A DNA stretch of 64,000 bases, taken from the NCBI GenBank assembly GCA_035294305.1, contig DATGLD010000008.1:124001-188000 (forward strand), read 5' to 3'. This document shows positions 17,129 through 25,243 of the stretch, one piece after another. Both the position numbers and the translations under genes were made by a program. Every line of letters begins with the position of its first letter. The stretch's first letter is position 1. The stretch comes from DASRBN01 sp035294305. Lineage in GTDB: Bacteria; Chloroflexota; Ktedonobacteria; Ktedonobacterales; Ktedonobacteraceae. The notes under the pieces were generated by a model. That model ran no database searches. It saw only the letters and a list, made by a program, of their open reading frames with translations, and was not told where the DNA came from.

Positions 17129-17554
17129 GTGGTGATCATCACGGATTTACAAGACAAAGAAACAGAATTTATCTTCAGCGAGGAGGCAGACCAGGCCAGA
17201 CGTATGGCAGTGCGCGAAAACGCAAAACATATTATGCGCGAAAGCGGCCTCGCCGAAATGCTCAAAACAATCAATAGAACCGCTCTCAAGGGCCGGGGAA
17301 ATTTTGAAGAATTCGATTCTATGATCCTGCTCCGCTGGGGTACAGGCTACACGCGCCGCCATATGTGGATTGAAATCAACGGCAATACCATCCGCTTCAG
17401 GCTAACCCCCCATCGCAAATGTGATATCGCGGCCCCGCTGTGCGATGGCGAATATCATACATTCACCACCGCCATGTGGTCCAATCGCGCGCTCCTGCAA
17501 GGTGAACTGAATAAATACTACGCAAAGCCCGTACCTGAGACCTCCTCAGATTAA
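17129..17554 (+). CDS. Hypothetical protein
   Basis: A 141-residue soluble protein I do not recognise. It begins with an acidic helix-rich half (residues 1-60) and ends in a beta-rich half with RWGTGYTRRHMWIEINGNTIRFRL. No signal peptide, membrane helix or cysteine motif. The start is uncertain: GTG at 17129 gives the longest frame but lacks an SD; an ATG at 17204 would remove the first 25 residues. Coding is supported by the long open frame with no better overlap on the other strand and by position between two other genes, not by homology. Confidence 0.55.
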   Translation: MVIITDLQDKETEFIFSEEADQARRMAVRENAKHIMRESGLAEMLKTINRTALKGRGNFEEFDSMILLRWGTGYTRRHMWIEINGNTIRFRLTPHRKCDIAAPLCDGEYHTFTTAMWSNRALLQGELNKYYAKPVPETSSD

Positions 17555-17583
17555 CTGGACACCCTCCGCTCCGGCGCTGGCGC

Positions 17584-17608
17584 GTCCGTAGGGGTCGATT
17601 GATCGCGC
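17584..17608. repeat. Repeat family A copy between convergent genes
   Basis: CCGTAGGGGTCGATTGATCG followed by CGCCG is one of the best matches to the family consensus. It lies between two genes that converge (stops at 17554 and 17648). Confidence 0.7.
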
Positions 17609-17647
17609 CGCACAGGTGGCGCATGAAAAAGTTAACTTCACGACCGT

Positions 17648-18346
17648 TCATGGCAAGGGCTCAAGATCAAGTACCCGAACCGCACCAATGCTATGCAAAA
17701 CAGTATTAATGGCCTTATAATTCTGGTCGGCATAAAAATCTCGGCGGTGCGTCTCATCCGGCCAACTCAGCAAATTCAAGAAAACCTGGCCGTATGTTTG
17801 TAAGGATGATGGTACCTCTTCATGCTCATCTTTTACTTCCGGTGGCACAACATTTGTCTTTGGTGGAGAGCATGGCAAGGAAACATCTTCACTTCTACCC
17901 CGCGCTAAAAACGCAAAAGCCAGAATCGGCTCCATCGCCTGGCGGCGCAAGCTCTCGATCCAGCCGCGTTCGATGCGGTCGGCTTGCTCAGGTCGGATAG
18001 TGGCAATATGCACCGCTGCGATATTGGGTTGCGCCGAGGGGCGGCTATAGCCCCAAAGGTAATGCATCAACCATTGTTCTGGAGGCGACGTCAGGAGTTC
18101 TCTGTCTGATGCTAACAGAAGATTGCGGGGGCTATAACGCGCCTGCGCTTTTTGCCAGAATTCCTCGTCCTCCCAGGTCGTTAGTAGAACGTAGTAAGAA
18201 TCCGCCGGTTCCCGGCTGTGATAAAAACGTACATTCACCAGCCCTGGTGCGTTGCGTACCGTCTCTAAAATCAAGCGTATGCGTGATGAGGCGTCTACAT
18301 CCTTGCCCGGCGAGGTATGCGCTAATGTGACTACCAGTAATTCCAT
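17648..18346 (-). CDS. Protein with two ABM-like (dimeric alpha-beta barrel) halves
   Basis: A 232-residue protein. The first half (MELLVVTLAHTSPGKD...LVNVRFYHSREPADSYYVLLTTWEDEEFWQKAQ) looks like an antibiotic-biosynthesis-monooxygenase/stress-responsive barrel unit, with the typical strand order and a W-x-D/E-x-x-F segment. The second half repeats the pattern (NIAAVHIATIRPEQADRIERGWIESLRRQ...FLNLLSWPDETHRRDFYADQ). A fused duplication of this kind would form one intramolecular barrel. Substrate unknown. The frame is open 23 codons further upstream, but GGAG lies ten bases before the ATG at 18346, which also matches where the domain begins. Confidence 0.65.
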   Translation of the reverse strand: MELLVVTLAHTSPGKDVDASSRIRLILETVRNAPGLVNVRFYHSREPADSYYVLLTTWEDEEFWQKAQARYSPRNLLLASDRELLTSPPEQWLMHYLWGYSRPSAQPNIAAVHIATIRPEQADRIERGWIESLRRQAMEPILAFAFLARGRSEDVSLPCSPPKTNVVPPEVKDEHEEVPSSLQTYGQVFLNLLSWPDETHRRDFYADQNYKAINTVLHSIGAVRVLDLEPLP

Positions 18347-18511
18347 TGTTCTATCGCTCCCGCTAGTAGTTTCGATCTCTAGCATGACATAGCTGTGATT
18401 CGTTGTCAACGTCATAGCAGAGCATTTGCCGCTTCCCTGCCTTGAGTCTTCCCCCTCTCGGCGCGTATATTACTAGCATGTGTGGATGTTTTTGCGTACG
18501 AGATGAAAACT

Positions 18512-19555
18512 ATGACAAACACTCAGCCGGATGAATTTGAACTTATAGCTCGTCTGACACGCCGCTTGCCCTCGCGTCCAGATGTTGACCAACCGGCCGG
18601 CGACGATTGCGCCGTCCTCGACATGGGGGGGAATATGCAACTCCTGGCAACCTGCGACAGCCAGGTCGAGGATGTGCATTTCACCTTCGCGACCTCCAGC
18701 GCGCAAGATATCGGGCGCAAGGCGTTGGCGATCAACATCAGTGATATCGCTGCCATGGGCGGCGAACCACGCTATGCGCTCATCTCGCTGATCTTGCCAT
18801 CAAGAAAAACCTTTCACCTGCAAATACTGGATGATGTCTATAGCGGTTTGCGCCAGGAAGCTGAGCAATTTAACGTGGCTATCGTTGGTGGAAACGTTGC
18901 GAGTACAGCTAAGCATGAAAATGCTCCCTTGATCATTGATATCACCCTGCTTGGAGCCGTCGAACGCGGGCACGCCCTGCTGCGCAGCGGGGCACATACA
19001 GGCGATATACTGTTCGTCACAGGCTCGCCCGGTGAGTCCGCCGCCGGGCTATTCACCTTGCTCCATCCTGATCTACCCTATCCGTCGCAGGCGAGAGATA
19101 CACTGCGTGCTATCTTCCGCGTTCCTCGCCCTCGTGTGCGCGAGGGGCGTATTCTCAGCAGTTTTGGTCCATCTATTGTGACCGCCATGCTCGATATCAG
19201 CGATGGATTAAGTGGTGATCTACAGCACATCTGTGAGCGCAGCCACGTTGGGGCGCGCGTCGTCGTTGCTCAACTGCCCCAATCCTCTGCCCTGCGCTCT
19301 ATAGCAACCGCCGCGTCCCATGACCCACTCGATTGGATCCTAAACGGCGGCGAAGACTATGAGTTGCTCTTCAGCGTCTCGCCCGGTCACGAAGAGGCAG
19401 TGGTGAAAGCAGTGCAATCGGCAACCGGAACGCCGGTAATTCCCATCGGTACGATCTGCTCTCCTGAAGAAGGCATGAAGTTGGCATGGCCCGGTGGTCG
19501 TGAAGAGACTCTGGTGCCCAAAAGTTGGAATCATCTGAGGTCATCGAGCGCATAG
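18512..19555 (+). CDS. thiL: Thiamine-monophosphate kinase
   Basis: ThiL phosphorylates thiamine monophosphate to thiamine diphosphate in the final step of cofactor synthesis. The protein of about 347 residues shows the family landmarks: N-terminal FELIARLTRRLP, the metal-binding GDDCAVLD, CDSQVEDVHF, the KALAINISDIAAMGG loop, IVGGNVAS, ISDGLSGDLQHI and the C-terminal NGGEDYELLF. No other thiamine gene is nearby and I see no TPP riboswitch upstream. Two in-frame ATGs (18503, 18512) are possible starts, neither with a strong SD; upstream GTG at 18482 is less likely. Confidence 0.93.
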   Translation: MTNTQPDEFELIARLTRRLPSRPDVDQPAGDDCAVLDMGGNMQLLATCDSQVEDVHFTFATSSAQDIGRKALAINISDIAAMGGEPRYALISLILPSRKTFHLQILDDVYSGLRQEAEQFNVAIVGGNVASTAKHENAPLIIDITLLGAVERGHALLRSGAHTGDILFVTGSPGESAAGLFTLLHPDLPYPSQARDTLRAIFRVPRPRVREGRILSSFGPSIVTAMLDISDGLSGDLQHICERSHVGARVVVAQLPQSSALRSIATAASHDPLDWILNGGEDYELLFSVSPGHEEAVVKAVQSATGTPVIPIGTICSPEEGMKLAWPGGREETLVPKSWNHLRSSSA

Positions 19556-19830
19556 AGAAAAACCTGGAATCTCGCTAAAGGTGTACTCTATCTCATCATT
19601 CGATAATTGTCTCTTTTTACTCTGACCTCCCTGAAGAGCTTGCAGGATGTAAATAAGGACACACAGGCCCTCCGTTCTGTGCTTATATCTGGGCAGTCTC
19701 GGACGTCCACTGACTTTGGCCGGGTCTTCTTCGTAGACCGCTTTCACCTCCCTACACGATTTCCAGACGCCAGCCATTTGCTTGAGGACAGCTGCACGTT
19801 CTTCACCCACGATTGGAGATTGAAACGAAA
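19541..19830 (-). pseudogene. TnpB (IS200/IS605 OrfB) fragment
   Basis: The minus strand encodes a 89-residue piece resembling the N-terminal third of TnpB: WKSCREVKAVYEEDPAKVSGRPRLPRYKHRTEG followed by LCVLIYILQALQGGQ. The family pattern there is (F/V)xGRPKLPKYKxKxGxxxLxYxxQA. Nothing of the RuvC catalytic domains or zinc ribbon follows; the frame ends after SEIPGFSLCAR inside the end of thiL. It is a decayed remnant of an IS605-type element, wedged between thiL and the receptor gene. Confidence 0.7.
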
Positions 19831-22233
19831 CTATCCTACAATTTGCACGCTGCCATCTTGCTGCATTCCCAGCATGACCGGCAGTACTCGCGTGCTGGTT
19901 AAGAGCACATTATCCCACAGGCGCAGTGCGATAGGGTCACTCACTCCTTCGAATCTCTCTCTGCTGATATTCAGCAAGAGTTGTTTCGACGACGGGAACT
20001 GGCCGGACGAAGCGATAGGCCCGACGGCATTCGTCACGAGCTTTATGCCATCCCCGAACAACAGCGCGCCTTGATCAAGCGCCGCCGCGCCACTACAGAA
20101 ATTACCGGGAGTAGCAAACGAGGTGCAGAAACTGGCATAAAACTGCTTCTGCCAGTCCGAGTTTGTAGGCGGACGCGCGGCGGATGCAACCCCTACATAG
20201 ATACGCGGCAGGCTCAGTTGCTGCTGGCGCGCCCATAATACCAGGCTTTGTAATGCGGATGGCTGTACGAATTCTCCGCCGATAATTAAGACAGGTTGCT
20301 GATTGGCGGGAAGTTGCGCGATTGCTTGTGCCAGCGTGATTATGTCATTGGTGAGCAGGGGAGCATAAATCACGTCTGGTTTTGCTTTCAACGCATCATA
20401 CAAACCGGCAAGAAGATCATCAGGCGAAGCCTGCGGGCGGCCGTTTGCGGCGAGCAATCCACTGGCAACCGCCGTCTCTTGCGCTACAACGCGCGCGCCT
20501 CGCTGCTTCCCGAAATTGTTGATGAATCCTCCTGCTGAACCCGATGATGATGGATTGCTGGGATCATAAAAAACGGCCGCCCTGCGCAGGCGCAGGTGCT
20601 TATAGGCGAAGTTGGCAGCTAGCTCGCTTTGTGCCGCGTCATCTGGCGAAAAACGGATAAAGGCAAAGCCAGGTGCGCAGTGACGATAGAGCGATGTACT
20701 CGCCAGCAGGTTAATAATGAATACTCCTGTCGCTGTCGGCGCAATCAGGGGTACTCCGGCCCGGCAAAAAACCGGCAGGACCACCTGCACCAGGCTACTC
20801 GGCCCCAATCCTAGCACTGCCAGCAAGTTGGAGTTATCCTGTGCCAGCAGACCATAGTGCTGGTAGTCCAGCTTTGACGATAAATCAGCTATTGTATCCG
20901 CTACCTGCAAGGCCCCTTGCTCGACACCGGTAGTATTCGCCAGGACAAGGTAGAGCAGGGGGGCTCCGGGGGTCAACATCTGGGCCGAATTATACTGCTG
21001 TTGAGCAATGAATGCACCCACCAGTTCCTGCGTGTAGGCTGCATAGAGAATATGACGATCAGTCCCACCACTGGGGTCAGCATCCCCTGGTCCACTATCA
21101 AAGCTAACCACCATCACACCATAGGGCCGCCCGGATTGCCGCACATGGAGATCCTCCCGATATATGGCTGCCTCCGCGCCATTGCACCCCGTTGTATCCG
21201 TGCTCGCCACACTTGTGCCAGAAGCCAGCAACGCATCCGCGCGCGAGAAATTATGCTGCAACATTGCCTGCGCCGCTTCTCGTTTGTATTGGTAGCTGCT
21301 CGCATTACACGCATCATACACCTTCAGGCCATCGCTCAGACCCGTGCCATCAGGGGTAGGAATAGTATGATGAACAATCGGAGGATGATAGTAGCGCGCA
21401 TCATCCCAGCGTATAGAGAAATAGCTAACCAGCGATGCTACCACTAGCAAAAGCAACAGTGTGCCATAAGATAAGGCCATAGGTGACATTGGCACCTGCC
21501 CACGACGAAAGAACCCCGTCAACTCCCAACCAATCGCGCTGAAAGGATTGCGCACAGGCCGCCGCCGGTATTTGCGATTGGCCTTCGCTTCCTGGCGGAA
21601 CAGATCGAGCAATACCAGGCAACCGCTTTCACAGTTGAGCAGATGATCGTATATTTCTGGATACAAAGCCTGTACATTCTGGCCATTATCCATCGCCTCG
21701 GCGTACTCGTGCAATAGCTGCCGGCATTCGAGACACGAAAGCGGGCCATCTGGCGGAGCACTTGAAGCGACTGGTGGCTGAACGGGCGCTTGAGGGACCG
21801 CTGGCGCTGTTGGCACAGATAAACTGCGTTGTGCTGGCACGCCAGGTGATTCCGGTAGCGGTATTTGCGCGGCAGGTGGTGTGGAAGCTGCCGGCTGCCT
21901 GGCCTCTACATTCGTAAAGGCAATCGAGGAGGTATCAAACGTTCTCCCCGCTCTGGAGTGGGGCGTAGGGACCCGATTGATCGCGTCCGGGGCCGGGTCG
22001 TACCCTTGGAGTTGATCTCCTAAATATTCCGGTTCTGCCAGCCGGCGTGCCTTTTTCTTTTTGCGTGGCGCGGGGACTGTAGTGGCAGCATTTAGACAAC
22101 GCGGGCATGTCGCCATATGGTGTTGCGCGGCTTCTACCGCTTCCTCCGGTACAGCATCGGGGTCGAGATCACGTTCCTCGAGTACTGAGATTGCGAAAGC
22201 GCACGCTGGCGGCAGTTGCTCATCGATGGCCAT
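19831..22233 (-). CDS. Membrane receptor: zinc-finger modules, TM, type 1 periplasmic-binding domain
   Basis: An 800-residue single-pass membrane protein. Residues 1-60 contain an anti-sigma-like HxxxCxxC (HHMATCPRC); a Pro/Ala-rich linker follows; a second zinc-finger-like module (LSCLECRQLLHEYAEAMDNG...YDHLLNCESGC) lies at about 165-215; one membrane helix (YGTLLLLLVVASLVSYFSI) lies near 255-273; and the outer 520 residues look like a type 1 periplasmic-binding (Leu/Ile/Val-receptor) domain, with GLAQDNSNLLAVLGLGPSSLV, PLIAPTATG and RFSPDDAAQSELAANFAYKHLRLRRAAVFYD. This layout suggests ligand sensing outside and protein binding inside, rather than transport. The ATG at 22233 is chosen because GGAGG lies six bases before it. 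A repeat (21961-21995) is embedded in the linker. Confidence 0.8.
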   Translation of the reverse strand: MAIDEQLPPACAFAISVLEERDLDPDAVPEEAVEAAQHHMATCPRCLNAATTVPAPRKKKKARRLAEPEYLGDQLQGYDPAPDAINRVPTPHSRAGRTFDTSSIAFTNVEARQPAASTPPAAQIPLPESPGVPAQRSLSVPTAPAVPQAPVQPPVASSAPPDGPLSCLECRQLLHEYAEAMDNGQNVQALYPEIYDHLLNCESGCLVLLDLFRQEAKANRKYRRRPVRNPFSAIGWELTGFFRRGQVPMSPMALSYGTLLLLLVVASLVSYFSIRWDDARYYHPPIVHHTIPTPDGTGLSDGLKVYDACNASSYQYKREAAQAMLQHNFSRADALLASGTSVASTDTTGCNGAEAAIYREDLHVRQSGRPYGVMVVSFDSGPGDADPSGGTDRHILYAAYTQELVGAFIAQQQYNSAQMLTPGAPLLYLVLANTTGVEQGALQVADTIADLSSKLDYQHYGLLAQDNSNLLAVLGLGPSSLVQVVLPVFCRAGVPLIAPTATGVFIINLLASTSLYRHCAPGFAFIRFSPDDAAQSELAANFAYKHLRLRRAAVFYDPSNPSSSGSAGGFINNFGKQRGARVVAQETAVASGLLAANGRPQASPDDLLAGLYDALKAKPDVIYAPLLTNDIITLAQAIAQLPANQQPVLIIGGEFVQPSALQSLVLWARQQQLSLPRIYVGVASAARPPTNSDWQKQFYASFCTSFATPGNFCSGAAALDQGALLFGDGIKLVTNAVGPIASSGQFPSSKQLLLNISRERFEGVSDPIALRLWDNVLLTSTRVLPVMLGMQQDGSVQIVG
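21961..21995. repeat. Family A repeat inside the receptor gene
   Basis: GGCGTAGGGACCCGATTGATCG plus CGTCCGGGGCC matches the intergenic repeat but lies within an open frame on the minus strand. There it encodes the linker peptide YDPAPDAINRVPTP between the two zinc-finger-like modules, so the copy is in frame and tolerated. Confidence 0.65.
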
Positions 22234-22280
22234 GAGCATCCTCCATGATTAAAATAGCCCCTCCATTCCTGGGGGGGTGG

Positions 22281-22305
22281 CGTAGGGGCTAGATTTATCG
22301 CGCCC
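22281..22305. repeat. Repeat family A copy
   Basis: CGTAGGGGCTAGATTTATCG followed by CGCCC, in the short gap between ruvA and the receptor gene. Confidence 0.65.
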
Positions 22306-22340
22306 GGTATGGGTAGGGCTTTGCGAGTATCCTCAATTCC

Positions 22341-22934
22341 CTATTCTCGTCTGCTGAATGAGCGTAAGGCAAAAGTGATCTGCTCCTCTAGCGTCATAGG
22401 CCGGTCCTGCGGGATCTTCATCAACGCCGCCTGCGCCTCAGCTGCCGAAAACCCCAGTCCCATCAATGCCTCCAGCACCTCCGACTGCTGCCCTGCCGCA
22501 GAACCGGCTGTTCCCCCTCCCAGACCAACCAGCGATGGAAGTTTCCCTTTCAGTTCAACCACCAGCTTCGCTGCCAGGCGCTTCCCTACGCCGGGAGCCA
22601 TCGCCAGGCGCTGTTGATCTTCATCGGCAATTGCTTTATAAAATGTGCGTGCATCCATCGCCGATAAGAGCGCCAACCCAATCTTGGGACCAACCCCGCT
22701 CACGCTGATGAGCCTCTCGAATGCGTCCCGGTCCTCTTCGCTGGAAAAGCCATACAAGGCCATGCCCTCTTCGCGCACATGAAAATGCGTGTAGAGCGAT
22801 ACCTCTGCGCCGGGTTCACCCAGGCGGCTTAATGTTGAGGACGGAGCAAAGATACGCAGGCTGAATCCGCCTACTCGTATAATGGCTGAGTCTGTTCGCC
22901 GCGCTTCAAGAATACCATGAATGCTGGCAATCAT
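22341..22934 (-). CDS. ruvA: Holliday junction DNA helicase subunit RuvA
   Basis: RuvA binds four-way junctions as a tetramer and loads the RuvB motor. The 197-residue protein has the OB-fold start MIASIHGILEAR, YTHFHVREEGMALYGF, the two helix-hairpin-helix motifs (LISVSGVGPKIGLALLS and MAPGVGKRLAAKLVVELKGK), a flexible linker (GGGTAGSAAG) and the C-terminal RuvB-binding domain (LEALMGLGFSAAEAQAAL). It follows ruvC with a 101-base gap in the order yebC-ruvC-ruvA; ruvB is not in the window. SD AGGTAGGG precedes the ATG. Confidence 0.97.
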   Translation of the reverse strand: MIASIHGILEARRTDSAIIRVGGFSLRIFAPSSTLSRLGEPGAEVSLYTHFHVREEGMALYGFSSEEDRDAFERLISVSGVGPKIGLALLSAMDARTFYKAIADEDQQRLAMAPGVGKRLAAKLVVELKGKLPSLVGLGGGTAGSAAGQQSEVLEALMGLGFSAAEAQAALMKIPQDRPMTLEEQITFALRSFSRRE

Positions 22935-23023
22935 CTATTTGCCCTACCTCTTCTGTATTAGAGTAACGTCCAAGATGAACATGAGCATCTTCCATAGGAG
23001 ATTTGGCTGGGAAACAATTGAGG

Positions 23024-23040
23024 GTAAGGGCCGATTTATC
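23024..23040. repeat. Partial family A repeat at the ruvC stop codon
   Basis: GTAAGGGCCGATTTATC resembles the first 18 bases of the family consensus; it overlaps the last codon and stop of ruvC. Confidence 0.4.
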
Positions 23041-23599
23041 CCACAATAACAGAACTTGCCCGGAGAAAAGGGACCGTGTGTAGATGGCAAATGGCTACCG
23101 CTGCTGCGTCTGCCGCGTCGTCCGGGCGGGGGATTGATTTGAGGCGCAGGAGGATACGTACCATCTCGCCGACCTGTTGTTTGTCCGCTCCACCGTAACC
23201 TGTCACCGCCTGCTTGACCTGCCTGGGCGTATATTCGGCAATTGACAGGCCACCATTCGCCAGCGCCAGCATCGCTACACCCCGTGCCTGCCCAACTGAT
23301 AACGCCGTACGCGCATTTTTCGCGAAAAAAAGCTCCTCCATAGCTGCTTCGTTGGGCTTGTAAGTGGCGATGATTTCGCTCAGTCGCGTGTAGATATGCT
23401 GCAAGCGCTGCGCCAGCAGCATACCGGCGGGAGTAGTAACCACATCGCAGGCAATCATACTCAGTTCGCTGCCGCGCGCCGCTACCACTGCGTAGCCGAC
23501 AATAGCCGTGCCCGGATCGATCCCCAGGGCGATGCGGGGCGCTGGCGAACCATCAGCTAGATGACCCATCGTGCGATCTACTCCTCCTCTGCCGCTCAT
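23036..23599 (-). CDS. ruvC: Holliday junction resolvase RuvC
   Basis: RuvC cleaves Holliday junctions symmetrically. The acidic catalytic residues of the RNase H fold are present: Asp in LGIDPGTAIVGYAV, Glu in EAAMEELFFAKN, and the pair near the end in RPDDAADAAAVAICH. YTPRQVKQAVTGYGGADKQQV is the typical DNA-contact region. At up to 187 residues it is normal in length. The start is uncertain: the ATG at 23599 has no clear SD and an in-frame ATG at 23569 has GGAGGAG but 11-12 bases away; homology begins just after the latter. Second gene of the yebC-ruvC-ruvA set (17-base gap after yebC). Confidence 0.96.
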   Translation of the reverse strand: MSGRGGVDRTMGHLADGSPAPRIALGIDPGTAIVGYAVVAARGSELSMIACDVVTTPAGMLLAQRLQHIYTRLSEIIATYKPNEAAMEELFFAKNARTALSVGQARGVAMLALANGGLSIAEYTPRQVKQAVTGYGGADKQQVGEMVRILLRLKSIPRPDDAADAAAVAICHLHTVPFLRASSVIVG

Positions 23600-23616
23600 T
23601 GCTTATGACCGTTCGA

Positions 23617-24381
23617 CTAGCCTTCGAACGAAGCAGCGAACTCTTCAGGGAAGTCCGCATTCGTATATACGTTCTGTACGTCATCAAGCTCTTCGAACTT
23701 TTCAATCAGTCGCATCACCTGGTGCGCGACCTTCTCATCGCTCAGTTCGATCTTCGTCTTTGGCACCAGTGTGCTCTCGGCTTTGATCACGTGATAATGT
23801 TTCGCTTCCAGTCCCTGGCGCACCTTATCAACCTCTGCCGGATCGGTGTAAATAGTCAGTGTCTCGTCATCTGGTCCAACAGGCTCAACATCGTCCGCAC
23901 CCAGGTCGATGGCCTCCAGGCCAAGTTCATCAGGATCGTGCCCTTGCAGTTCTACCTCAATGATGCCCTTGTTCTCAAAGAGCCAATCCACGCAGCCGTT
24001 CTCACCCATGTTCCCGCCATTGCGGTTAAATACATTGCGCACCTCGGCAACCGTGCGGTTGCGGTTCTCCGTCAGCGTCTGTACCAGCATAGCAGTCCCG
24101 CCTGGCCCATATCCCTCATATGTAATCTCTTCCAGCGCGGCACCCTCTGTGCCACCCAGCGCCCGCTTGATGGTGCGTTCAATGTTGTCCATCGGCATGT
24201 TGGCATCGCGAGCACGCTGCACGGCCATACGCAGTCGGAAGTTGGCGTTGGGGTCGCCGCTGCCCCCCTCGCGTACAGCTACAACAATTTCACGCCCCAG
24301 CCGGGTAAAGAGTTGTCCCCTGCGAGCGTCATTCACGCCTTTCGACCGCCGAATCTGTGCCCATTTTGAATGACCTGACAT
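23617..24381 (-). CDS. yebC: YebC/PmpR family protein
   Basis: Protein of the YebC/TACO1 family, linked to relief of ribosome stalling in recent work and described earlier as DNA-binding regulators. The 254-residue product begins with the signature MSGHSKWAQIRRSKG and has GRPF-less but typical segments: FTRLGREIVVAVREGG, NANFRLRMAVQRARDANMP, and EEITYEGYGPGG. Placement next to ruvC and ruvA is a common arrangement in bacteria. SD GGGAGC lies six bases before the ATG. A probable extended -10 promoter lies about 90 bases upstream. Confidence 0.96.
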   Translation of the reverse strand: MSGHSKWAQIRRSKGVNDARRGQLFTRLGREIVVAVREGGSGDPNANFRLRMAVQRARDANMPMDNIERTIKRALGGTEGAALEEITYEGYGPGGTAMLVQTLTENRNRTVAEVRNVFNRNGGNMGENGCVDWLFENKGIIEVELQGHDPDELGLEAIDLGADDVEPVGPDDETLTIYTDPAEVDKVRQGLEAKHYHVIKAESTLVPKTKIELSDEKVAHQVMRLIEKFEELDDVQNVYTNADFPEEFAASFEG

Positions 24382-24468
24382 AGTATCGCTCCCTATTTCA
24401 TGATAGGCTAATCACAGAAAAAATAGCCCTCGTCTATGCGAGTCTCTTGTGAAAGTCTTGTTGTCGCT

Positions 24469-24477
24469 ATTGTAACA
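24469..24477 (-). promoter_or_regulatory. Extended -10 promoter for yebC-ruvC-ruvA
   Basis: Reading the minus strand, TGT is followed directly by TACAAT, a TGn extended -10. No matching -35 is seen at 17 bases. The distance to the yebC start is about 90 bases. Confidence 0.5.
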
Positions 24478-24502
24478 TGAATGTGCATGAGGCGTCGAGG
24501 GG

Positions 24503-25213
24503 TCAATCCTCCCGTAGCCATTCCTCAATCGCCTTATTCACCGCTTCCGGTTGCTCGCGGAAGACATAATGCCCCGCCTGGGGAATGGTGATGAGCGTTG
24601 AGCCTGCGATATGGTTGTGCAGGTATTCACTGTATTTCACAGGTGTCAGCCGATCCTCGGTTCCACAGATGATCAGCGTGGGCAGGTGGATTTCATTCAG
24701 GCGCGGCATGATGTCGAAAATATTGCACGCGGCCAGGTCACGGTAGAGCATCGAGGGTTCGGTCTTTGCCTGCTCTTCTGCCGTACCGGTGAGGATGGTA
24801 GGATCAGTGGTGGCGGCAAGTGCTAGCCTCTGCAATTGCAGGTTGGTCTGCTGCGGCGTCTCTTTCGCGCCTTTCAGCAGATCGGGGTGAACGCGCAGCC
24901 GCGCCCCCGTGCCGATTAAAATAAGTCCTCCCAGCTCAGAGCCATACTCCAGGCCCATCGCCAGCGCAATCGCTCCGCCTAATGAATGGCCGGCAATAAT
25001 AGGATGCACAAGCTGTAATTCATCGAAAATAATATTGTGCGCCGTCCTGGCATAATCCATTACGCTGACTTCATCCGGCAGGTTATCGGCTCTTTGCCCA
25101 TGCCCCGGCAAGTCAATCGCGAAAGCCCGCTCCGTGCCAAAATACGCAACCTGCAAGCGCCAGATGCGGGCGCTATCGCCTGAGCCGTGAATGAAGACGA
25201 TGGGGTGGTTCAT
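24503..25213 (-). CDS. Alpha/beta hydrolase
   Basis: A 236-residue alpha/beta hydrolase with an intact triad: oxyanion-loop FIHGSGDSARIW, nucleophile elbow GHSLGG, acid in CGTEDRLTP and His in PQAGHYVF. It resembles the esterase/carboxylesterase and 3-oxoadipate enol-lactonase-like group, but the substrate cannot be told from sequence. It stands between yebC and a histidine-kinase gene, on the same strand as the latter with a 30-base gap, so co-transcription with the kinase is likely. SD AAAGGA precedes the ATG. Confidence 0.88.
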   Translation of the reverse strand: MNHPIVFIHGSGDSARIWRLQVAYFGTERAFAIDLPGHGQRADNLPDEVSVMDYARTAHNIIFDELQLVHPIIAGHSLGGAIALAMGLEYGSELGGLILIGTGARLRVHPDLLKGAKETPQQTNLQLQRLALAATTDPTILTGTAEEQAKTEPSMLYRDLAACNIFDIMPRLNEIHLPTLIICGTEDRLTPVKYSEYLHNHIAGSTLITIPQAGHYVFREQPEAVNKAIEEWLRED

Positions 25214-25243
25214 GGTAGAATCCTTTCGCTAGATAGCGCACTC

